Origin: an uncultured bacterium
GTDB lineage: Bacteria; Verrucomicrobiota; Lentisphaeria; Oligosphaerales; Oligosphaeraceae
Length of the DNA: 17,474 nucleotides
Reading direction: 5' to 3'
Assembly: GCA_900548225.1 (NCBI GenBank)
Contig: URJM01000043.1
Coordinates: 1-17,474 of the forward strand
Below are positions 1 to 4,635 of the stretch, piece after piece. A program made the translations under genes and the position numbers. The stretch's first letter is position 1. Each line of letters opens with the position of its first letter. Below the pieces are notes generated by a model. The model worked only from the letters and a program-made list of their open reading frames with translations, was not told the origin of the DNA and did no database searches.

Positions 1-449
1 TGGCTGCGACGGCAAGCTCCGTGCCCGTCGCCTGGGAAAGGTTCATAATGGCGGCGGTGGACGCCTTGATCTCCTCGGTGGAGAAGCCCATCATGCCAAG
101 AGACTGCATCCCCGCGGCGACCTGGGCGGCGGTGAAGGCGGTGGATGCGCCGAGGCTCTTCGCCAGGTCGCCCAATGCCGACAGCTTCTCCACCGATGCG
201 GCGGTGACGGCGCCGACGCGCCGCATCACGTCGTCGAAGGCAGCGAAGACGGGACGCCCCCTTCGCAAATGGCGCGAACATCGCCTCCCCCATCTCCTGG
301 GTGGGCGTGCCAAATTTTGCGCATGTCTTAGCAAACTTCGTAAACCTGCCCTCTACGGATTGTATTTTTTCAAAGTATTTATCCGAATCAACAATAATTT
401 GCAAGAGAGAATATGCAGAGTATCTATCGCTGGGAGAGGGTTTATTCAT
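1..449 (-). pseudogene. Phage tail tape-measure protein, N-terminal fragment (frameshifted, runs off the window)
   Basis: Read on the minus strand from ATG 449, this starts MNKPSPSDRYSAYSLLQ, like the copy at 2381. It continues with a segment rich in FAK and FGTP and then the TP901-type tape-measure core (MRRVGAVTA, LGAST-FTAAQVA). Compared with the copy at 1635-2381 there is one extra base near 250-253, which breaks the frame after roughly 65 codons; the correct frame resumes to the left and leaves the window. Tape-measure proteins set tail length and line the tail tube. No Shine-Dalgarno site precedes the ATG, and a strong one for the opposite gene overlaps this area. The first ~30 codons are visibly AT-rich and the rest GC-rich. 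I see it as a decayed copy; a sequencing error at the extra base cannot be excluded. Confidence 0.6.
399..426 (+). promoter_or_regulatory. Putative sigma-70-type promoter for small gene A1
   Basis: TTGCAA (399-404), 16 bp, TATCTA (421-426), ending 58 bases before the A1 start. It lies inside the opposite-strand tape-measure 5' end. The same layout occurs before A2, B1 and B2, and a TTGCAA-N16-TATCTT pair lies before the tRNA gene in this window. The bases also encode the conserved DRYSAY...LLQ peptide on the other strand, so the conservation may be of protein origin. Confidence 0.35.
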
Positions 450-484
450 ATTTATGTGCTACATTATCGGAAGGAGGTTAAGAA

Positions 485-793
485 ATGAAACGCTACCTTG
501 TGACAGTTTACGAGTTTGACGGAAGCGAATACACCGTAGACGATAGACTGACTGGGAAACACTATGGGATAGGAGCAGAACAAATTGCATTCAAGGATTA
601 TCCAGGAACAATTCAACAGCTTGCATCTGAAGTTGAAATCGTAGAATCGTCACGCTTCCTAGGACTCTATGGGACGGAATACAAACTCCGAAGAAACAGC
701 CTGACAAAAGCGCCAGAACTATTCCTAAAACTAAACGGCGTAGGGTTAACAGAGAAATTCCATAGATGGCTCTTCCGTGCCGGTGTCAAGTGA
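485..793 (+). CDS. Small gene A1: unknown protein antisense to the tail module
   Basis: 102 residues with no family I recognise. A consensus-like ribosome site (AGGAGG, 472-477) lies 7 bases before the ATG. The protein starts MKRYLVTVYEFDG and alternates short beta-like stretches (YTVDD, TGKHYGI, EVEIVES, YKLRR, LFLKLN), suggesting a small beta-rich fold. I see no signal peptide, membrane span or cysteines. It has the same length as A2 (2422-2730) and is roughly half identical to it by eye, including EIVES, LG-YGT-YK and the identical last residues LFRAGVK. It ends 8 bases before the stop of the convergent minus-strand ORF at 802 and diverges from the tape-measure fragment at 449. Base composition is more AT-rich than the tail DNA around it. 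The function is unknown. Confidence 0.75.
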   Translation: MKRYLVTVYEFDGSEYTVDDRLTGKHYGIGAEQIAFKDYPGTIQQLASEVEIVESSRFLGLYGTEYKLRRNSLTKAPELFLKLNGVGLTEKFHRWLFRAGVK

Positions 794-801
794 CCGCCGT
801 T

Positions 802-1134
802 TCATCTTCCCATTCCTCCCGCCAGTGCCTTGAAGATTTCCGCCGCCTCTTTTGGGGTCGCCACCGTCGCCGCCCGTCCTGCCCCCGTCACGGCCGCGAC
901 ACGGCGCATCTTGTCGTCGAAGTCGGAGAATACCGCCGTGGCGGCCGACAGGAGCGCCACCAGGGAACGCCCGACCGTCTCTAGGTTCTGCCCGATCGTG
1001 AGGGTTTTCTTTGCAAACTCTATAATCTTCCTTCTTGATTCATTTAACATTCCCTCCAGATTGCCATTGTCAACAATAAGCTGCAAAAGGGCATAAGCCG
1101 AGTATCTATCACTGGCACCTGGATATGTTTTCAT
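802..1134 (-). CDS. Tape-measure N-terminus fused in frame to a tail-chaperone C-terminus (copy 1)
   Basis: This is an intact 110-residue ORF. Residues 1-40 (MKTYPGASDRYSAYALLQLIVDN) match the start of the other tape-measure copies. Residues ~45-85 include DFDDKMRRVAAVTGA, like the tape-measure AFDDVMRRVGAVTAA. The end, TPKEAAEIFKALAGGMGR, resembles the chaperone end TPGEAAEFFKAMAGG seen at 3467. So the ORF joins the beginning of one tail gene to the end of the gene that should precede it, as expected from a deletion between tandem tail modules. No ribosome site is visible before its ATG. It lies tail-to-tail with A1 and head-to-head with B1. A near-identical copy is at 2739-3071. Either a remnant or a small protein retained by chance; I lean to remnant. 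Confidence 0.55.
   Translation of the reverse strand: MKTYPGASDRYSAYALLQLIVDNGNLEGMLNESRRKIIEFAKKTLTIGQNLETVGRSLVALLSAATAVFSDFDDKMRRVAAVTGAGRAATVATPKEAAEIFKALAGGMGR
1081..1108 (+). promoter_or_regulatory. Putative promoter for small gene B1
   Basis: CTGCAA (1081-1086), 16 bp, TATCTA (1103-1108), 70 bases before the B1 ATG, at the same place in the antisense tape-measure start as the A1 element. One mismatch in the -35 box relative to the A1 copy. Confidence 0.3.
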
Positions 1135-1178
1135 TCTTGTGCTAAATCATTAGTGTTGTTAACTTAGAGGAGGAATCA

Positions 1179-1538
1179 ATGAAAAAACTATTCACTGTCC
1201 ATATTCAGAACTGGCGAATCAACGGAAAATTCTATATCACAGAGAATTCCACTGGCAAGAAGGTTGGCATTTTTTTCGGGGCTGCACGAAAAAGGATGGT
1301 TGATTATCTTGGGAACAATGCAAACGCAATGGATGCATTCGATTTTGTTCTAGAGATCCCTGATGAGCCGAATCCAATACCCGAGTTCGTAGAACGCTAT
1401 GAGATATTCCATACTGACGATGGATTTGAATTTGATGTCCGTGCAGTCTTGACTGAAAAGGGGGCAATGAGAAAATCAATGGAGATGGGAGGCGGAAGGG
1501 TTGTCCGAATCACCCCATTTGAGCCGATGAATTTTTAG
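1179..1538 (+). CDS. Small gene B1: unknown protein antisense to the tail module
   Basis: 119 residues with no recognised family. The ribosome site GAGGAGG (1167-1173) is strong. The protein starts MKKLFTVHI, then has FYITEN-TGKKVGI-FG, a helical-looking middle (residues ~35-55), EIP-EPNPIP, a DDGFEFDVRA strand, and LTEKG. B2 (3123-3464) shares this whole plan, with identical KLFTVHI, FYITEN, GKKVGI, EPNPIP and LTEKG blocks. The early part loosely resembles family A (TGK-x-x-GI at the same depth), so A and B may be distant relatives. No signal peptide or membrane segment. The stop overlaps that of the minus-strand chaperone remnant by 3 bases. The function is unknown. Confidence 0.75.
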   Translation: MKKLFTVHIQNWRINGKFYITENSTGKKVGIFFGAARKRMVDYLGNNANAMDAFDFVLEIPDEPNPIPEFVERYEIFHTDDGFEFDVRAVLTEKGAMRKSMEMGGGRVVRITPFEPMNF

Positions 1539-1711
1539 CCTCCAGCCATTGCCTTGAAGAACTCCGCGGCCTCCCCTGGCGTTTTCGCCACCATCGGCAC
1601 TCCGCCTTTCCCTTCGCGGAAGGGGTTGAAGTTGTCAGGCGAAAGCCTGGGCGACTTCTCCGACCTGTTCATGTTGTAGACGAGGGAGAGTATGTTCGCC
1701 GTCCTCGTCCA
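1535..1711 (-). pseudogene. Tail assembly chaperone 3' remnant joined to tape-measure sequence
   Basis: On the minus strand this encodes WTRTANILSLVYNMNRSEKS...NPFREGKGGVPM ending EAAEFFKAMAGG. It is almost base-for-base the 3' end of the intact chaperone ORF at 3467. The identity stops near 1711, where tape-measure sequence (…ANMGIRGS) abuts in a different frame. The remnant therefore has no start of its own and marks a deletion joint between two tail modules. Confidence 0.6.
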
Positions 1712-2381
1712 CGCTTCCGCGGATGCCCATGTTGGCCAGGACGCCAAGGGCGGCGGATGTCTGCCGGACGGTCTGTCCGACCGAGGCGGCGGCGGGTCCG
1801 GCGGTCTTCAAGGCCTCCCCGAGGCCAGTGAGAGTCTGCGCCGAGCCGTTGGCGGTGGCCGCCAGGTAGTCGGACACCTTGCCGATGTCCTTCGCCCCCA
1901 TCCCGAATACCCGCAGGTTGTTGGCGGCGATGGTGGCTGCGACGGCAAGCTCCGTGCCCGTCGCCTGGGAAAGGTTCATAATGGCGGCTGTGGATGCCCT
2001 GATCTCCTCGGTGGAGAAGCCCATCATGCCCAGGGACTGCATTCCGGCGGCGACCTGGGCGGCGGTGAAGGCGGTGGATGCGCCCAGGCCCTTCGCCAGG
2101 TCGCCCAATGCCGACAGCTTTTCCACCGATGCGGCGGTGACGGCTCCGACGCGCCGCATCACGTCGTCGAAGGCCGCGAAGACGGACGCACCCTTCGCAA
2201 AGGGCGCGAATGCGGTTTCACCTAATTCCTGGAGGGGAGTGCCAAATTTTGCGCATGTCTTAGCAAATTTCGTAAACCTGCCTTCTGCCTTGTCAAGATC
2301 CTCAATAAATTTTTGCGAATTGACTACAATTTGCAGGAGAGAATATGCAGAATACCTATCGCTGGGAGATGGCTTGTTCAT
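1635..2381 (-). CDS. Phage tail tape-measure protein, TP901-type N-terminal part (truncated)
   Basis: 248-residue ORF. Residues 1-17 are MNKPSPSDRYSAYSLLQ. Residues ~70-85 hold AFDDVMRRVGAVTAAS. Residues ~90-220 carry the typical TP901/PhageMin tape-measure pattern: LGDLAKGLGAST, FTAAQVAAGMQSLGMMGFSTEEI, LSQATGTELAVAA, LRVFGMGAKDI, VSDYLAATANG, LTGLGEALKTAGPAAASVG, ALGVLANMGIRGS. The family normally runs many hundreds of residues; here it stops because, after GIRGS, it is joined out of frame to chaperone sequence (joint near 1711), and the last ~25 residues are a frame artefact. No Shine-Dalgarno precedes the start. It is head-to-head with A2. This is the longest tape-measure piece in the window and almost certainly does not make a working tail protein. 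Confidence 0.65.
   Translation of the reverse strand: MNKPSPSDRYSAYSLLQIVVNSQKFIEDLDKAEGRFTKFAKTCAKFGTPLQELGETAFAPFAKGASVFAAFDDVMRRVGAVTAASVEKLSALGDLAKGLGASTAFTAAQVAAGMQSLGMMGFSTEEIRASTAAIMNLSQATGTELAVAATIAANNLRVFGMGAKDIGKVSDYLAATANGSAQTLTGLGEALKTAGPAAASVGQTVRQTSAALGVLANMGIRGSVDEDGEHTLPRLQHEQVGEVAQAFA
2331..2358 (+). promoter_or_regulatory. Putative promoter for small gene A2
   Basis: TTGCAG (2331-2336), 16 bp, TACCTA (2353-2358), at the same position relative to A2 as the element before A1. It is weaker in both boxes, and overlaps the antisense tape-measure start codons. Confidence 0.3.
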
Positions 2382-2421
2382 AATTCTATGCTACATTATT
2401 AACAAGGAAGGAAAGAGAAAC

Positions 2422-2730
2422 ATGAGGCGGTATCTTGTAGAGGTGTTTAGTTACGATGGAACCAGATACAGGGTTACAGACCGACTAACTGGTAGGGTAT
2501 ATTGCGTAGACGATCGCTATGATGCCTTTCTTGGATTCGACGGGGCTATTAAAGAGCTAGCTGAAGAAATTGAGATAGTTGAGAGTTATCCAATTCTTGG
2601 TGTCTATGGAACCGCATACAAGGTCAAGTATGACGAAAGATTTAGAGCACCCGTCCTATACCTGGAAATGAACGAAGTAGGAAGAACAAAGAAGTATCAC
2701 GAGAAACTCTTCCGTGCCGGTGTCAAGTGA
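2422..2730 (+). CDS. Small gene A2: unknown protein, paralogue of A1
   Basis: 102 residues starting MRRYLVEVFSYDG. The reading frame is open far upstream, but I chose ATG 2422 because it aligns exactly with the A1 start and has AGGAAGG (2405-2411) before it. Blocks shared with A1 are RYLV-V, DRLTG, EIEIVES, LG-YGT-YK, AP-L-L-N-VG and the last seven residues LFRAGVK. The DNA is much more diverged from A1 than the tail sequences either side, yet length is unchanged, so the protein has been kept under constraint. It has no visible signal peptide or membrane span. It is divergent from the tape-measure ORF at 2381 and convergent with the fusion ORF at 2739, with an 8-base gap. The function is unknown. 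Confidence 0.72.
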   Translation: MRRYLVEVFSYDGTRYRVTDRLTGRVYCVDDRYDAFLGFDGAIKELAEEIEIVESYPILGVYGTAYKVKYDERFRAPVLYLEMNEVGRTKKYHEKLFRAGVK

Positions 2731-2738
2731 CCGCCGTT

Positions 2739-3071
2739 TCATCTTCCCATTCCTCCCGCCAGTGCCTTGAAGATTTCCGCCGCCTCTTTTGGGGTCGCCA
2801 CCGTCGCCGCCCGTCCTGCCCCCGTCACGGCCGCGACACGGCGCATCTTGTCGTCGAAGTCGGAGAATACAGCCGTGGCAGCCGACAGGGGCGCCACCAG
2901 GGAACGCCCGACCGTCTCTAGGTTCTGCCCGATATACAGGCATTTCTTTGCATATCGGTCTAGTTTTTCATGCACTTCACTCATTGCCTCCTTGAAATCC
3001 TTGTTGTCGACAACAAGTTTCAGGAGGGCAAATGCTGAATATCTGTCGTTTGACAAACTGTAATTTGGCAT
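2739..3071 (-). CDS. Tape-measure N-terminus fused in frame to a tail-chaperone C-terminus (copy 2)
   Basis: 110 residues, the counterpart of 802-1134. From GQNLETVGRSLVA to the end (KEAAEIFKALAGGMGR) the two copies are almost identical. The first ~45 residues (MPNYSLSNDRYSAFALLKLVVDN...) differ strongly except for the DRYSA-x-LL core. Most base differences in that core fall at third codon positions, so this start peptide was under protein-level selection before or after duplication. No ribosome site is seen. It lies between A2 (convergent) and B2 (divergent). Probably a remnant of joined tail genes, although both copies remain open from start to stop. Confidence 0.55.
   Translation of the reverse strand: MPNYSLSNDRYSAFALLKLVVDNKDFKEAMSEVHEKLDRYAKKCLYIGQNLETVGRSLVAPLSAATAVFSDFDDKMRRVAAVTGAGRAATVATPKEAAEIFKALAGGMGR
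3018..3045 (+). promoter_or_regulatory. Putative promoter for small gene B2
   Basis: TTTCAG (3018-3023), 16 bp, TATCTG (3040-3045), in the same antisense position as the other three elements. This is the weakest of the four. Confidence 0.25.
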
Positions 3072-3122
3072 TTTCGCATTAGGTTAACATCAGATTCCGC
3101 TTGAACAGCATAGGAGGTTAAA

Positions 3123-3464
3123 ATGGAAAAGTTGTTTACAGTGCATATAACCTACTGGAAGGCAGGTGGGAACTTCTACATCACGGAGAATAAGAGCGGG
3201 AAAAAGGTTGGCATTCTCTTTGGTCGTCTTCACCGAAAGGTCGTTGAACTTCTCCAGGATCCAAAAAATGCAAAGGAGGCGTTTGACTATGTCGTGGAGA
3301 TTCCTGGCGAACCAAATCCAATTCCCACCTTTGTCGACCACTATGAATTGAAGTACTACGGACTGGACTTTGGGGTCGTGGCACACCTTACCGAAAAGGG
3401 AGTGATGAGGGCTGCACTCGAACGCAGGAGACCAAGCGAGATGACTCCTATTGGGTTCATGTAA
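3123..3464 (+). CDS. Small gene B2: unknown protein, paralogue of B1
   Basis: 113 residues starting MEKLFTVHITYW, with AGGAGG (3112-3117) 5 bases before the ATG. It shares with B1 the FYITEN and SGKKVGI blocks, the AFDYVVEIP-EPNPIP segment and LTEKG-MR; the C-terminal tail differs. No signal peptide, membrane helix or catalytic motif can be seen. Its stop is only 2 bases from the stop of the convergent chaperone ORF, so the two genes meet tail-to-tail. Between an intact chaperone and its tape-measure gene a phage normally has no opposite-strand gene, so this is an inserted cassette. The function is unknown. Confidence 0.75.
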   Translation: MEKLFTVHITYWKAGGNFYITENKSGKKVGILFGRLHRKVVELLQDPKNAKEAFDYVVEIPGEPNPIPTFVDHYELKYYGLDFGVVAHLTEKGVMRAALERRRPSEMTPIGFM

Positions 3465-3466
3465 CG

Positions 3467-3760
3467 CTACCCTCCCGCCATTGCCTTGAAGAACTCCGCG
3501 GCTTCTCCTGGCGTCTTCGCCACCATCGGCACTCCGCCTTTCCCTTCGCGGAAGGGGTTGAAGTCGTCAGGCGAAAGCCTGGGCGACTTCTCCGACCTGT
3601 TCATGTTGTAGACGAGGGAGAGTATGTTCGCCGTCCTCGTCCATTCGTCCTTCTGCCTTGCCCTCGCCATGTCCGCCAGCTGGCGCATGCTCATGTCGTC
3701 CGGCTGCACTCCGGCTATTCCGGCGAGTTCGTAGCATCTTCCAAGAAGGTCTCGAGAGTC
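3467..3760 (-). CDS. Tail assembly chaperone, second part (frameshift extension or separate small gene)
   Basis: The minus-strand frame lies -1 relative to the upstream chaperone ORF. It reads LGRCYELAG...MSMRQLADMARARQKDEWTRTANILSLVYNMNR...DFNPFREGKGGVPM and ends EAAEFFKAMAGG. The LA-MA-AR-DEW...NR...P-DFNPF pattern is, from memory, that of the short ORF found just before tape-measure genes in many tailed phages. In lambda the equivalent part (T) is made by a -1 ribosomal frameshift as gpG-T. Here the frames are in the right relation, and the join would fall near ETF/LGRCYELAG (about 3745-3755), but I see no classic X-XXY-YYZ heptamer there. Independent initiation at ATG 3694, 20 bases after the upstream stop, is an alternative. 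Confidence 0.55.
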   Translation of the reverse strand, partial: DSRDLLGRCYELAGIAGVQPDDMSMRQLADMARARQKDEWTRTANILSLVYNMNRSEKSPRLSPDDFNPFREGKGGVPMVAKTPGEAAEFFKAMAGG

Positions 3761-4155
3761 TTGCCGACCTCCTCCTCCGCCTGTCTGCAGAGCCTTTCCC
3801 TCTGCCCTTCGGAAGCCTTCAGGACTCGGCGGAGTATCTTCCCCTGAAGGCCTGGGGAAAAATCCGCGAGACCCTCCAGGAAGGCGTTGGACATCTGCTC
3901 GATGCAGTCCCCGGACAGGGCGTCCAGGAACGCGTCCTCTGAGACGTTCCGCTTCTCTGCTTCCGGGAGGACGGCCGCATAGACGGCCCTTGCCATCTTG
4001 AGGCAGTCGTCGGAAAGCGACGCAAGCGGCGACTCCTCGCCGAAGACGGAGAAGTCCCCCAGGTCTATCCCCGCGATGTCCTTGATCCTGCGGATTGCCG
4101 CGACTGTTATCCTGAGGGTCCAGACCCTCCCCTCCGTGTCCTTGAATGAAGGCAT
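3715..4155 (-). CDS. Phage tail assembly chaperone (gpG-like first part)
   Basis: 146 residues starting MPSFKDTEGRVWTLRITVAAIRRIKD, which resembles the beta-hairpin plus helix start of small chaperone-type proteins encoded just before tape-measure genes. A GGAG ribosome site lies about 8 bases before the ATG (minus strand). The rest is helical and acidic (LSDDCLKMARAVYAAVLPEAEKR, EDAFLDALSGD, CRQAEEEVGKTLETFLED). Such proteins coat the tape measure before tail tube assembly. It is the only intact-looking tail gene in the window and heads the array of tape-measure fragments to its left. A perfect inverted repeat lies just upstream (4181-4206), and the gene expected before it (tail tube) is not recognisable. 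Confidence 0.6.
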   Translation of the reverse strand: MPSFKDTEGRVWTLRITVAAIRRIKDIAGIDLGDFSVFGEESPLASLSDDCLKMARAVYAAVLPEAEKRNVSEDAFLDALSGDCIEQMSNAFLEGLADFSPGLQGKILRRVLKASEGQRERLCRQAEEEVGKTLETFLEDATNSPE

Positions 4156-4180
4156 TTTCGTCTTCTCCTTTCGTTGTCGC

Positions 4181-4206
4181 GGCCATGGCGGCGTTCCGCC
4201 ATGGCC
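4181..4206. repeat. Perfect inverted repeat, 11-bp stem and 4-nt loop
   Basis: GGCCATGGCGG (4181-4191), loop CGTT, CCGCCATGGCC (4196-4206). It sits 25 bases upstream of the chaperone ATG on the minus strand. No T-run follows on the minus strand (purine-rich sequence follows), so it is unlikely to be an intrinsic terminator. It may be a leader hairpin or attenuation structure. Confidence 0.7.
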
Positions 4207-4635
4207 TTCTTCTTCCTGCCTGTCCCGCTAGCCTTCGGACTCCTGTCCGAAGGTGGGCTCAGCTTCAAGGAAAGCTCCACCTTGGATCTGATTTCGCCTC
4301 CTGCCGCAGGCTGCATGAATAATTTGCAGCATTCACTCCATCCACGGCTAATATCCTGCCACTGCTATGCGGTTTGCGTTTTGAGTTCTGAACGATTGTC
4401 TGGGAGATAGATGCATTGGATTCCACATTCCATGCCCGCTGTGGATGTGGATTGAAAACTCAGCGACGGAGGGTAATAGAACCACGAAATACACTAAAAA
4501 GTGGGGCAGTCGGGCTAATTCAGGGCAGTTCTGGAAGCGGGAATGCACGCGGAAGATATCGTGTCTACTTGTGGTTCTATTCCTGCCCTTATGGGGGACG
4601 AGCCGGTATTTAAAATGGTGGCCAGCACTTGGTTC
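4207..4635. other. Boundary region without a supported gene
   Basis: Positions 4207-4310 are GC-rich and probably the last codons of a lost tail gene; two minus-strand frames are open and I cannot choose between them. At about 4310 the composition falls and the tail sequence ends. Within 4470-4581 is an 11-bp inverted repeat, AATAGAACCAC (4475-4485) against GTGGTTCTATT (4571-4581). Its left arm continues into ACCACGAAATACAC (4481-4494), which resembles a dispersed intergenic motif I associate with PVC genomes. Confidence 0.5.
4475..4581. repeat. 11-bp inverted repeat pair bracketing ~85 bp
   Basis: The arms at 4475-4485 and 4571-4581 are perfect reverse complements. The left arm is followed by a second small stem, CCAC...GTGG. 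No gene is between the arms. It could be a short mobile repeat (MITE-like) or a dispersed intergenic element; no target duplication was recognised. Confidence 0.5.

Larger units (their letters stand above)
1..3642. repeat. Tandem duplication, ~1.93-kb unit of the tail array
   Basis: Positions 1-1711 match 1934-3642 in order. For example, base 1 aligns with 1934, the A1 stop 793 with the A2 stop 2730, and the fusion ORF start 1134 with 3071 (offsets 1933-1937). Flanking tail DNA is nearly identical between the copies. Two inner stretches are diverged: ~345-765 versus ~2283-2705 (cassette A) and ~1000-1535 versus ~2937-3470 (cassette B). The array continues beyond the left edge. Confidence 0.8.

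Noticed and set aside
1692..2225. Gly-rich plus-strand ORF of 177 residues
   Set aside because: It is the antisense shadow of GC-rich tape-measure codons, with implausible composition.
1..4186. Diversity-generating retroelement explanation for the varied cassettes
   Set aside because: No reverse transcriptase or template repeat is seen, and differences are not biased to adenines; whole cassettes differ.
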